Source: JBNAVY01 sp049700195
Lineage (GTDB): Bacteria > Bacillota > Thermoanaerobacteria > Thermoanaerobacterales > Thermoanaerobacteraceae
Reading direction: 5' to 3'
Assembly: GCA_049700195.1 (NCBI GenBank)
Contig: JBNAVY010000038.1
Span: 1 to 19,646, forward strand
DNA length: 19,646 nucleotides
The position numbers and the translations under genes were made by a program. The notes beneath the pieces were generated by a model. It ran no database searches. It was not told the origin of the DNA and saw only the letters and a list, made by a program, of their open reading frames with translations. Shown in pieces: positions 1-7,965 of the stretch; positions within the stretch are counted from its first letter, which is position 1, and every line of letters begins with the position of its first letter.

Positions 1-9
1 TATAAATGC

Positions 10-24
10 TATAATAATTATAAT
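10..24 (+). promoter_or_regulatory. possible -10 elements upstream of the first gene
   Basis: Two perfect TATAAT hexamers lie at 10-15 and 19-24, about 40-55 bases before the likely GTG start at 65. Any -35 element would fall outside or at the very edge of the window. In such AT-rich DNA the hexamers alone are weak evidence. Confidence 0.3.
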
Positions 25-64
25 ACAAATATACGTATATGTAAAAATATTGTGGGGTGTTAAT

Positions 65-1177
65 GTGAGATTTGAATTTCATCTACCTACACAGATTATC
101 TTTGGCGAAAGTGGATTTGAAAATTTGATTCAAATTAAAAATTATGGGAATAGGGTTTTAATAATAACAGGGGGAAATAGTTCTAAAGAAAATAAATATT
201 TGGACAAAGCAATAGAAATATTAGAAAGTAACCAAATTTTTAATTTTACATATGAAAACGTTATTAAAGAGCCAGAATGCAAGACTGTTGATGATGCTAT
301 AAGTATTTGTAAAAAAAATAAGTGCAATGTAATTATTGCACTTGGTGGAGGTAGTGTTATTGATACTGCTAAAGCAGTTTCAGTGGGTGGTGTTGAAAAC
401 TCAGATATTTGGGATTTCTTGAGACCAGATTCCAGAAGAAGAGCTATAAGAAGTTCCTTACCACTAATAACAATACCTACTACAATAGGAGCTTACTCAT
501 CTTTAAATAATATCGCATATATAAAAAACAGTGAAATAGGATATAAGACTTTTTTGAAAAGTAAATATATTTTTCCTAAAATTACTATTTTAAATCCTGA
601 TTTGATGAAAAGTTTATCAAATTCACAGTTAATACAAGGTGCATTTGAAATTTTCTGTGAAAATCTTGAATGCATTTTTATGTCAGAAAATAACATAACA
701 CTTTTATATGCCAGTGAATCATTAAAATTATTATATTACAATTTAAAGAATGCCTTTGATAAAAGAGATATAAGTAGATACATTGAAAATTTAACATACG
801 CATCTTTTCTTACAGGGCTGGCAACTGTTGCTGCGGGAACTAGCTTATTAAATACTCTTGCTTCAACAATAAGCACTAAATTTAATATACCTCAAATTCA
901 TGCACTTTATAAAATTTTACCATCATATATTATTTATAATCAGGATGCTAATAATAGAATAGAATATAATGGTTTTACAAATATTTCTAAAATGGTAGAA
1001 TCATTAAGAAACTTTTTCGAAGACAAGTTAGAAACAGATAAATTCAAAGATATTGTATTAACTCCTCTTGATATTGATAAATTATCAGAAGAGTGTTCTA
1101 TGATGTTTTATGAAAAAGATGATAAAACAAGAGAAGAAATAAAATTAAAATGTAAATCAATTTATGAAAATATTTAA
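65..1177 (+). CDS. iron-containing alcohol dehydrogenase family protein, metal site degenerate
   Basis: This 370-residue protein has the length and layout of group III (iron-dependent) alcohol dehydrogenases. These have an N-terminal NAD(P)-binding half and a C-terminal helical metal-binding half. I chose GTG at 65 because TGGGGTG lies just upstream and the protein then begins with the family pattern RFEFHLPTQIIFG; an in-frame TTG at 50 has no ribosome binding site. The dinucleotide motif GGGSVIDTAK (residues 94-103) is intact, and PTT (138-140) starts a weakened version of the family's PTTAGTGSE loop (here PTTIGAYSS). Aligned by eye with FucO-type enzymes, the four metal ligands Asp, His, His, His appear as Phe194, Cys198, Asn263 and Gln277. 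NAD(P) binding is therefore plausible but normal metal-dependent alcohol oxidation is doubtful. It is a single-gene unit closed by a terminator. The family call is secure; the function is unknown. Confidence 0.85.
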   Translation: MRFEFHLPTQIIFGESGFENLIQIKNYGNRVLIITGGNSSKENKYLDKAIEILESNQIFNFTYENVIKEPECKTVDDAISICKKNKCNVIIALGGGSVIDTAKAVSVGGVENSDIWDFLRPDSRRRAIRSSLPLITIPTTIGAYSSLNNIAYIKNSEIGYKTFLKSKYIFPKITILNPDLMKSLSNSQLIQGAFEIFCENLECIFMSENNITLLYASESLKLLYYNLKNAFDKRDISRYIENLTYASFLTGLATVAAGTSLLNTLASTISTKFNIPQIHALYKILPSYIIYNQDANNRIEYNGFTNISKMVESLRNFFEDKLETDKFKDIVLTPLDIDKLSEECSMMFYEKDDKTREEIKLKCKSIYENI

Positions 1178-1195
1178 ATATGAAAATAATATTAT

Positions 1196-1232
1196 AAAAA
1201 AATTCTAACTGTATATATTAGAATTTTTTTTT
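1196..1232 (+). terminator. intrinsic terminator after the dehydrogenase homologue
   Basis: AATTCTAA (1201-1208) pairs perfectly with TTAGAATT (1218-1225) around a 9-base loop. A run of A precedes it and a run of nine T follows from 1224, as in a rho-independent terminator. It separates the dehydrogenase gene from the yqfC operon. Confidence 0.85.
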
Positions 1233-1249
1233 GCTTTATTTCATAAAAT
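1221..1249 (+). promoter_or_regulatory. possible sigma-E-type sporulation promoter for yqfC-yqfD
   Basis: GAATTTT (1221-1227) and CATAAAAT (1242-1249), 14 bases apart, match the Bacillus sigma-E consensus (KMATATT, 14-15 bases, CATACAHT) at 6 of 7 and 7 of 8 positions. The -35 box would overlap the T-run of the preceding terminator. The predicted transcript start near 1256 leaves a very short leader just containing the ribosome binding site (1258-1264). The match is suggestive because yqfC/yqfD belong to the sporulation regulon in Bacillus, but AT-rich DNA produces chance matches. Confidence 0.4.
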
Positions 1250-1271
1250 TTTAAAGAAGGGAGGAAGCAGG

Positions 1272-1544
1272 ATGAAAAGCGAAATTATAAAGGAAGGGAT
1301 TTTAAATATTGTTGATTTTCCTAAAGATGTACTGTTAAATCTCCCTAGAATTACTTTGATTGGAAGAATACAAGTTAGTATTGAAAATCATAAAGGAATA
1401 ATTGAATATGTACCTGAAAGAATTAGAATAAATACATCAATTGGTATTATTAGGATAAAAGGTAAGAAAATGATAATAAATTCAATTATGACAGAAGTAA
1501 TAGTAATTAACGGTGAAATTGAGGTTGTAGAAATCCTAGTATAG
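1272..1544 (+). CDS. yqfC: sporulation protein YqfC
   Basis: This 90-residue protein is recognised as YqfC from its size, its N-terminal segment with LNLPRITLIGR, its beta-rich body, and its place immediately before yqfD and phoH. YqfC is a small conserved protein of endospore formers, expressed in the mother cell under sigma-E in Bacillus subtilis. Its biochemical role is not known. The ATG is preceded by AGGGAGG with a 7-base spacer, a strong ribosome binding site. I see no transmembrane segment or signal peptide. It is the first gene of the long operon, and the next gene starts 11 bases after its stop. Confidence 0.9.
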   Translation: MKSEIIKEGILNIVDFPKDVLLNLPRITLIGRIQVSIENHKGIIEYVPERIRINTSIGIIRIKGKKMIINSIMTEVIVINGEIEVVEILV

Positions 1545-1555
1545 GGGGGTTGTGT

Positions 1556-2758
1556 TTGTTTGCAATAAAGTTATGGAATTTTTTAAAAGGATATGCTATT
1601 ATTAAAGTTGAAGGTCTTGGAATTGAAAAATTTTTAAACTTAATAATAACAAATAATATATATGTTTGGGAAGTTATTAGAATAAGTAATACATCTATTT
1701 TAGCTAAAATTAGCTTACGGGGTTTTAAAGAAATTCAACCATATGTTAAAATAACAAAATGTAGAGTAAATATTTTGGCAAAGAAAGGTTTACCTTTTTT
1801 GATTTTAAATCTAAAAAAGCGTAAAATGCTTGTGTTGAGTGCATTAGTATGTCTTATTTTAATATATATTTTTTCAACATTTATATGGACAATTGAAATA
1901 AGAGGTATAGAAAATAACAATCTTATTGCCAAACAATTAACAGAGTTAGGATTAAAGCCTGGAATATCTAAATATAATTTAGATATTCATAAAATTGAGT
2001 CGCAATTTTTGCTAAATAATAATGATATATCTTGGATAGGTATAAATATTAAGGGAACTAAAGCTTTTGTAAAAATCGTTGAAAAGACTAAAACAAAAAA
2101 TCTTGTAGAAGAAGATTTGCCATGTAATATAATAGCTAAGAAAGACGGTTTAATTCAAAAAATAACTGTTTTATATGGAGTAGCAGTTAAAAAACCTGGT
2201 GATACTGTAAAAGCAGGTGATTTAATTATTTCTGGAATTATAGAAAAACCAAATTTAGAAACAAGGTTTGTAAAGGCAAAAGGTGAAGTAATTGCAAGGA
2301 CATGGTATGAATCTTATGCTGATATACCTTTAGAAAAAAAAGAATTTGTTAGGACTGGTAATTATCTTGTTGTTTATAATATTTCTATTGGGAATAATAA
2401 TATTTCTATTTCATCTAAAAAAAATAGTTTTAAACATTATGATAAAATTTCTAAATCTATTACAAACAAATATTTACCTTTTGCAATATATAAAGATTTT
2501 TATTATGAAACAAAACAGCAAATTATAAAATTAACTGAAAATGAGGCTAAAAATTCAGCTTTGCAATTAGCAATGGAGAATATAAATAATTTTATGAGTA
2601 AGGAGGCTGAAATAATTAATAAAAAAGAAAATGTAATTATTTTAGATGGTAAAATAGCAAGAGCAAATATAATTTTAGAGGTTTTGGAGAATATAGGTAT
2701 TGAAGAAAAAATTAATTATAACGAGGAGGTAAACATTGACCAAAGAAATAATAATTAA
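1556..2758 (+). CDS. yqfD: sporulation protein YqfD
   Basis: This roughly 400-residue YqfD-family protein is a sporulation-associated membrane protein of Firmicutes whose molecular function is not established. The N-terminal cytoplasmic part begins FAIKLWNFLKGYAIIKVEG, typical of the family. One clear transmembrane helix spans about residues 91-113 (MLVLSALVCLILIYIFSTF), and the long C-terminal part is probably extracytoplasmic. I chose TTG at 1556 because it lies 6 bases after the run GGGGGG (1544-1549) and gives the usual family N-terminus; TTG at 1550 touches that run and is less likely. Its 3' end overlaps phoH by 23 bp, which suggests translational coupling. It is probably co-expressed with yqfC. 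Confidence 0.9.
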   Translation: MFAIKLWNFLKGYAIIKVEGLGIEKFLNLIITNNIYVWEVIRISNTSILAKISLRGFKEIQPYVKITKCRVNILAKKGLPFLILNLKKRKMLVLSALVCLILIYIFSTFIWTIEIRGIENNNLIAKQLTELGLKPGISKYNLDIHKIESQFLLNNNDISWIGINIKGTKAFVKIVEKTKTKNLVEEDLPCNIIAKKDGLIQKITVLYGVAVKKPGDTVKAGDLIISGIIEKPNLETRFVKAKGEVIARTWYESYADIPLEKKEFVRTGNYLVVYNISIGNNNISISSKKNSFKHYDKISKSITNKYLPFAIYKDFYYETKQQIIKLTENEAKNSALQLAMENINNFMSKEAEIINKKENVIILDGKIARANIILEVLENIGIEEKINYNEEVNIDQRNNN

Positions 2759-3719
2759 CATAGAAAACATTGAACAGGCTGCTAATTTATTTGGAAAATT
2801 TGATGAAAATATAAAGCTTATTGAAGATGGCCTGGATGTAAATATTGTAATCAGGGATAATAATATAAAAATTTCTGGAGAAGAAGAAAATGTACAATCT
2901 GCGGGTAAACTTTTTACAAAGCTTTTAAATATGATAGAAGAAGGTGAAGTAATTACAAATCAAGATGTTTTGTATTCTATTAGATTAATTGATTCGGGTG
3001 AAGAAAAAAAATTGCAAAATATTTTATCAGATATTGTATGTATAACATCTCGAGGCAAACAAATTCGTTGTAAAACATATGGACAGACAAAATATGTCAA
3101 TGCAATTAGAAATAATCAAATAGTTTTTGGTATAGGTCCAGCAGGCACAGGCAAGACTTATCTTGCTATGGCCATGGCTGTTTCTGCTATGAAAAATAGA
3201 GAAGTGGGAAGAATAATTTTAACAAGGCCTGCTGTTGAAGCTGGCGAAAAATTGGGTTTTTTACCTGGAGATTTGCAAGAAAAAGTAGATCCATATCTGC
3301 GACCATTATATGATGCACTTTATGATATTATGGGAGCTGAAACATTTCAAAAATATTTGGAGAAGGGATTAATAGAAGTAGCACCACTTGCTTATATGCG
3401 TGGAAGAACATTGGATGATTCTTTTATAATTCTGGATGAAGCACAAAATACGACTCCTGAACAGATGAAAATGTTTTTAACTAGATTGGGCTTTGGATCA
3501 AAAGCAATAATAACTGGCGACATCACTCAGATTGATCTTCCAAAAGGTCGAAAATCTGGATTAAAAGAAGTAATTGAAATTTTAAATGGAATTGAAGGAA
3601 TTGAATTTGTTCTTTTAAAAGAGCAAGATGTAATACGTCATCCTCTTGTTGGGAAGATTATAAAAGCTTATGAAATTTATGAAAAGAACAAAGAAGAAAG
3701 AGAATATGAAAGTGAATAG
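2736..3719 (+). CDS. phoH: PhoH-family ATPase
   Basis: This 327-residue cytoplasmic P-loop ATPase belongs to the PhoH/YbeZ family. Walker A is GPAGTGKT (residues 134-141) and Walker B is IILDEAQ (231-237); a sensor-like segment LTRLGFGSKAIITGD follows. The N-terminal 70-80 residues form a KH-like/PhoH N-terminal region, and the family is implicated in RNA metabolism. In many bacteria phoH lies next to ybeY, and the two are thought to act together on rRNA or RNA quality control; here pgpH lies between them. The TTG start (2736) is well supported by GAGGAGG (2723-2729) 6 bases upstream, lying inside the end of yqfD. Confidence 0.95.
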   Translation: MTKEIIINIENIEQAANLFGKFDENIKLIEDGLDVNIVIRDNNIKISGEEENVQSAGKLFTKLLNMIEEGEVITNQDVLYSIRLIDSGEEKKLQNILSDIVCITSRGKQIRCKTYGQTKYVNAIRNNQIVFGIGPAGTGKTYLAMAMAVSAMKNREVGRIILTRPAVEAGEKLGFLPGDLQEKVDPYLRPLYDALYDIMGAETFQKYLEKGLIEVAPLAYMRGRTLDDSFIILDEAQNTTPEQMKMFLTRLGFGSKAIITGDITQIDLPKGRKSGLKEVIEILNGIEGIEFVLLKEQDVIRHPLVGKIIKAYEIYEKNKEEREYESE

Positions 3720-3738
3720 GTAAATAGGAGGAATTTTT

Positions 3739-5802
3739 ATGAAAATATTGGACAAACCTCTTAAAAAGCTAGTAAATGAAAAAACGATTATTGTTTTTTT
3801 TGTTATTTTTTATTTTGTTGCTTCATATTCTCTTGTATATACTAGCATTACACCTCAAAAATTTGATTTAAAGGCGGGAGATGTTGCAACACAAGACATT
3901 AAGGCACCAAAAGATGTTGTTGATTCTATTGCTACTCAAAAAAAAATTAACGAAGTTGTCAATTCGGTAAATCCTAAATATGATTATAATGAAAATATTG
4001 CACAGGAATCTTATATAAAGCTTGCAGATTTTTTTAATAAATTGAGGGAAGTAAGGAAATCTTCAGATAATGAACAAGCCAAGTTGAATACTTTTAAAAA
4101 TATTACGCCTATTAAATTAGATGATAACGATATTGTGACATTACTCAAAATAGATGATAATACCTTAATTACAATGGAATCTCAAATTTTATCAACAGAG
4201 AAAGCTATAATGGCACGTCAGATTACCGATGATGCACTTTCAACAGTATTAAATGATGCAAAAAATATTATTGATACTTCTGAAACCAGTCCTAATATTA
4301 AGCCTATAGCTTTAAAAATTATTTCTTCAGTAATTGTACCAAATATGATATATAATGCGCAGGAGACAAATATTGCAAGAAAAGAAGCAGAAGATAAAGT
4401 TCAACCTGTTATATATAAAAAAGGTCAGAATATTGTTGTAGGTGGAGAAGTAGTAACACAACAACAGATAGAAGTATTAAAAAGCCTAGGTCTATTAAAG
4501 AGCAGTAGCAAGATAGACTTTGCTTTAATTGCAGGACTTTTTATTTTACTGCTATTAATGCTTATTTTATCTGTATATTATATAATAAAATTAGATAAAA
4601 AGATCACTACTAAAAAAATATATATAGAATTATTATGTTTGGCAGGTATTTTCTATTTAATACTTGTTGTTGCATTTAGAAATATTAATCCGCTCTTAAT
4701 ACCATCTGCAACTCTGCCAATGCTTATTGCTATTTTAATTGATCCCTATGTTGCTATAATGACAAATGTAATTTATTCTATAATTGGAAGTTTGATGATT
4801 AATTTTAATCAAACTTTTATAGTTATGGCACTTTTAGGTGGAACTGTAGGAGTTATTAAAATTGCAAACGCAAAACAAAGAATAGATTTTGTAAAAACCG
4901 GGATATATTTAAGTGGTGTAAATCTGGTTACTATTATAGGTATTGGTTTTATAAACAGTAACGATATAGTTACTGTTCTTGAAAGCAGTCTTTGGGGAGT
5001 AGTCAATGGTGCATTCAGTACAATTCTTGTAATTGGTACACTGCCTTTTTGGGAAGCTGCTTTTGATATATTAACACCTCTAAAGCTTTTAGAATTAGCT
5101 AATCATGATAATCCATTATTGAAAAAGCTTCTTATTGATGCACCTGGGACATATCATCATAGCATAATAGTAGCAAATCTTGCTGAAGCTGCTTCTGATG
5201 CTATTGGAGCAAATAGTCTTTTAGTCAGAGTGGGTGCATATTATCATGATATCGGGAAAATTAAACGGCCATATTTTTTTAAAGAAAATCAATTTTCTGA
5301 AGAAAATCTTCATGATAAAATATCTCCCGATTTAAGTACTTTGGTAATAACTTCACATGTCAAAGATGGGGTTGAATTAGCTAAAAAATATAAACTTCCT
5401 GAAGCAATTATTGATTTAATAAAACAACACCATGGTACTTCACTTGTTAAATATTTTTATAACAAGGCACTTAAAAGCGAAGATGGAATTTGTGAAGAAG
5501 ATGCTTTTAGATATCCAGGGCCTAAACCACAGACAAAAGAAGCTGGTATATTAATGCTTGCAGATTCTATAGAGGCTTCTGTCAGGTCTATTTCTCAACC
5601 AACAGATGAAAATATTGAAACAATGGTTAATAAGATAATTGATGATAGGTTATCTGACGGACAATTGGAAGATTGTGATCTTACTTTAAAAGATATAAAG
5701 GCTATGAGAGAATCATTTTTATCTTCTCTTAACGGTATGTATCATCACAGGATTGAGTATCCTGAGATAGATGTTTCAAAAGGAGCTGAGTTTTCTAAAT
5801 GA
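3739..5802 (+). CDS. pgpH: PgpH/YqfF-type 7TM-HD cyclic-di-AMP phosphodiesterase
   Basis: This 687-residue integral membrane protein has the 7TMR-HD architecture. It has an N-terminal transmembrane anchor (about residues 16-37), an extracytoplasmic 7TMR-HDED domain (about 50-255), a cluster of hydrophobic helices (about 260-450), and a cytoplasmic HD phosphohydrolase domain. The HD metal-site residues are visible: GTYHHS with His473/His474, then YYHDIGKI with His503-Asp504. Characterised homologues (PgpH of Listeria) hydrolyse the second messenger c-di-AMP, which controls potassium transport, osmotic balance and wall homeostasis. That activity is inferred here from family membership. ATG at 3739 follows AGGAGG with a 7-base spacer. 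The stop overlaps the ybeY start (ATGA), giving tight coupling. Confidence 0.93.
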   Translation: MKILDKPLKKLVNEKTIIVFFVIFYFVASYSLVYTSITPQKFDLKAGDVATQDIKAPKDVVDSIATQKKINEVVNSVNPKYDYNENIAQESYIKLADFFNKLREVRKSSDNEQAKLNTFKNITPIKLDDNDIVTLLKIDDNTLITMESQILSTEKAIMARQITDDALSTVLNDAKNIIDTSETSPNIKPIALKIISSVIVPNMIYNAQETNIARKEAEDKVQPVIYKKGQNIVVGGEVVTQQQIEVLKSLGLLKSSSKIDFALIAGLFILLLLMLILSVYYIIKLDKKITTKKIYIELLCLAGIFYLILVVAFRNINPLLIPSATLPMLIAILIDPYVAIMTNVIYSIIGSLMINFNQTFIVMALLGGTVGVIKIANAKQRIDFVKTGIYLSGVNLVTIIGIGFINSNDIVTVLESSLWGVVNGAFSTILVIGTLPFWEAAFDILTPLKLLELANHDNPLLKKLLIDAPGTYHHSIIVANLAEAASDAIGANSLLVRVGAYYHDIGKIKRPYFFKENQFSEENLHDKISPDLSTLVITSHVKDGVELAKKYKLPEAIIDLIKQHHGTSLVKYFYNKALKSEDGICEEDAFRYPGPKPQTKEAGILMLADSIEASVRSISQPTDENIETMVNKIIDDRLSDGQLEDCDLTLKDIKAMRESFLSSLNGMYHHRIEYPEIDVSKGAEFSK

Positions 5803-6284
5803 ATATTTTAATTGATGATAGACAAAATAAAATAGATTCTACACATTTGAGGGAAATTGTCGAAGAAGTTATAAAAACCGTTTTAGAAGTTGAAGGTGTA
5901 GTAGATAATGTGGAAGTTAGTGTTTCATTTGTGGATAATGAAGAAATTCATAAATTAAATAAATATTATAGGGGTGTAGATAGAGAAACAGATGTTTTAT
6001 CTTTTCCTTTAGTAGAGTTTGAGGAAATATATCAAGAACTTGAAATAAGTGATGCCAATGAGACAATAGAACAAGTTGAACCAATAGGGGATATTGTTAT
6101 ATCACTTGAAAAAGCACTGGAACAGTCTATTGAATATGGACATTCTTTTGAAAGAGAAGTAGCTTATTTAACTGCACATAGTATGTTTCATCTATTAGGA
6201 TATGACCATGAAACAGAAGAAGAAAAAAAAGTTATGAGAGAAAAGGAAGAAATTGTAATGAATAAATTAAATATTGGACGGTGA
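5799..6284 (+). CDS. ybeY: endoribonuclease / rRNA maturation factor YbeY
   Basis: This 161-residue YbeY (UPF0054) protein is a zinc-dependent single-strand endoribonuclease needed for 16S rRNA 3'-end maturation and 70S ribosome quality control. The zinc motif HSMFHLLGYDH (residues 127-137) supplies His127, His131 and His137. The upstream segment EIHKLNKYYRGVDRETDVLSF also matches the family. Between this segment and the motif is an acidic insert (about residues 75-90, EIYQELEISDANETIEQVEP) longer than in compact YbeY proteins. The ATG lies in an ATGA overlap with pgpH. The following gene starts 4 bases after the stop. Proximity to era, which binds the 16S 3' end, fits a shared role in small-subunit maturation. 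Confidence 0.95.
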   Translation: MNILIDDRQNKIDSTHLREIVEEVIKTVLEVEGVVDNVEVSVSFVDNEEIHKLNKYYRGVDRETDVLSFPLVEFEEIYQELEISDANETIEQVEPIGDIVISLEKALEQSIEYGHSFEREVAYLTAHSMFHLLGYDHETEEEKKVMREKEEIVMNKLNIGR

Positions 6285-6288
6285 AAGG

Positions 6289-6990
6289 ATGAAGTCAAAG
6301 AATTTAATTGACAGTTTTAATTATGCTATAGATGGAATTTTTTATGCTTTTAAAACTCAAAGAAACATGAAAATACATTTTGCTTTAGCTATTATTGTTC
6401 TGGTGTTTTCCTTATTTTTTAATTTATCAAAATTAGAGTTTATAGAGGTTGTTTTTGCTATTGCATTTGTTCTTATTGCAGAAATGGTTAATACAGCAAT
6501 AGAAACTACTGTTGATATGATGACAGATAAATTCCATCCTTTAGCTAAAATTGCTAAAAATGTTGCTGCAGGTGCAGTTTTAATTTCGGCAGTAAATGCA
6601 TTGATTATTGCATATTTGATTTTTTTTGATCGCATAAACCCTTTTACTAAAATCATACTTGTAAAAATACGAGAATCTCCTATTCATGTAACTTTTATAA
6701 GTTTAATTGTTGTCATATTATTGACGATAATATTTAAAGTACATTTTAAAGAAGGAACACCTATGAAAGGTGGCATGCCAAGTGCTCATAGTGCAGTAGC
6801 TTTTTGTCTTGCTACTGCTGTAACCTTCATGTCATCTAATACTTTAATTGGTACAATAAGTTTTTTTCTTGCATTTATGGTTGGACAAAGTAGAATTGAA
6901 GGGAAAATTCATAACTTTTTACAAGTACTTATAGGTGCACTTCTTGGAATAATAATTACTATAATTTTCTTCCAGATAGTAAAGTATTAG
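6289..6990 (+). CDS. dgkA: DgkA-PAP2 fusion: diacylglycerol/undecaprenol kinase with C-terminal phosphatase-like domain
   Basis: This fusion has about 233 residues. Residues 1-110 form a DgkA-type membrane kinase with three hydrophobic helices and the signature EMVNTAIETTVD (65-76). In Gram-positives such kinases phosphorylate undecaprenol or diacylglycerol. Residues 125-233 form a PAP2-type membrane phosphatase domain with PSAHS (164-168) and SR...H (Ser201-Arg202...His208). The residue four after the catalytic His is Gln212, where classical PAP2 enzymes carry Asp, and the first PAP2 motif (KX6RP) is not evident, so phosphatase activity is uncertain. I prefer ATG 6289; a TTG at 6274 lies inside ybeY. 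The start is 4 bases after the ybeY stop, suggesting termination-reinitiation. A joint role in recycling lipid carrier phosphate is inferred. Confidence 0.88.
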   Translation: MKSKNLIDSFNYAIDGIFYAFKTQRNMKIHFALAIIVLVFSLFFNLSKLEFIEVVFAIAFVLIAEMVNTAIETTVDMMTDKFHPLAKIAKNVAAGAVLISAVNALIIAYLIFFDRINPFTKIILVKIRESPIHVTFISLIVVILLTIIFKVHFKEGTPMKGGMPSAHSAVAFCLATAVTFMSSNTLIGTISFFLAFMVGQSRIEGKIHNFLQVLIGALLGIIITIIFFQIVKY

Positions 6991-7021
6991 AATAACAATT
7001 TAATATTTTTGAGGTGATAAC

Positions 7022-7924
7022 ATGAGTTTTAAATCCGGTTTTGTGGCATTAATAGGAAGAACTAATGTAGGAAAATCTACACTTTTAAATGCAATAATTA
7101 AAGAAAAAATTGCAATAACTTCAGACAAACCACAAACAACAAGAAATACCATACAAGGTATATTAACAACAGAAGAATATCAGATAATTTTTATAGACAC
7201 ACCGGGTATACATAAGCCCAAATCAAAACTAAGTGAATACATGATCGAATCAGTAAAAAGAACTTTAAGAGATGTTGACGTTGTAGTTTATATGATTGAA
7301 CCAGATACTCAAATAGGAAAAGGAGATCAATACATTATTGATTACTTAAAGGAAATTAAAACACCTATTATTCTGGTAATAAATAAAATAGACAAAGTAC
7401 CATACGAAAAAGTAAATGAAACAATCAATATTTTTAAAGAGTGCTGTAATTTTAAAAATATAATCCCTGTATCAGCACTATTAAATAGAAATATAGACCT
7501 ATTGAAAGATACAATAATTTCTATTCTTCCAGAAGGGCCTAAATATTATTTTGATGATTATTTTACTGATCAGCCTGAAAAGGTAATAACTTCTGAAATA
7601 ATCAGAGAAAAAATGCTTATATATTTGGATGAAGAAGTGCCTCATGGAGTCTATGTTGAGGTAAATTCTATGAAAGAAAGAGAAGGTCAAAATATTCTTG
7701 ATATTGAAGCGATTATATATTGTGAAAAAGAATCTCATAAAGCTATAATAATTGGTAAAGGTGGACAGATGCTTAAAAAAATAGGACAAAGTGCAAGATT
7801 AGAATTAGAAAGTTTGTTTGGGCAAAAAATATATTTAGATCTTTGGGTAAAGACCAAAAAAGGCTGGAGGGATAATGCAAGTATTTTAAGAAGTCTTGGT
7901 TATACAGTTGACAAGGGGCGTTAA
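7022..7924 (+). CDS. era: GTPase Era, 16S rRNA-binding ribosome assembly factor
   Basis: This 300-residue Era protein is a GTPase that binds the 3' end of 16S rRNA and assists 30S assembly. It has an N-terminal G domain: G1 GRTNVGKS (12-19), switch residues near TTRNTI, G3 DTPG (59-62), G4 NKID (121-124) and G5 SAL. A C-terminal KH domain carries the loop IIGKGGQ around Gly245-Gly248. The length is typical. ATG 7022 follows GAGGTG (7011-7016). It sits downstream of ybeY and the dgkA fusion as in other Firmicutes, but here it is followed by deoC. Confidence 0.97.
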   Translation: MSFKSGFVALIGRTNVGKSTLLNAIIKEKIAITSDKPQTTRNTIQGILTTEEYQIIFIDTPGIHKPKSKLSEYMIESVKRTLRDVDVVVYMIEPDTQIGKGDQYIIDYLKEIKTPIILVINKIDKVPYEKVNETINIFKECCNFKNIIPVSALLNRNIDLLKDTIISILPEGPKYYFDDYFTDQPEKVITSEIIREKMLIYLDEEVPHGVYVEVNSMKEREGQNILDIEAIIYCEKESHKAIIIGKGGQMLKKIGQSARLELESLFGQKIYLDLWVKTKKGWRDNASILRSLGYTVDKGR

Positions 7925-7965
7925 TAAATGGTAAAGTATTAATAAGGATAAAAGGAGGAATAACT

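Noticed and set aside
142..327. Minus-strand open frames inside genes, such as 142-327, 6357-6656, 7499-7789 and 9577-9891
   Set aside because: Each lies wholly inside a well-supported + strand gene, has no ribosome binding site and gives low-complexity or hydrophobic products typical of shadow frames in AT-rich DNA.
2346..2528. Small hydrophobic + strand frame inside yqfD
   Set aside because: It is embedded in the coding frame of yqfD and lacks a ribosome binding site; its Ile/Leu content reflects AT-rich sequence.
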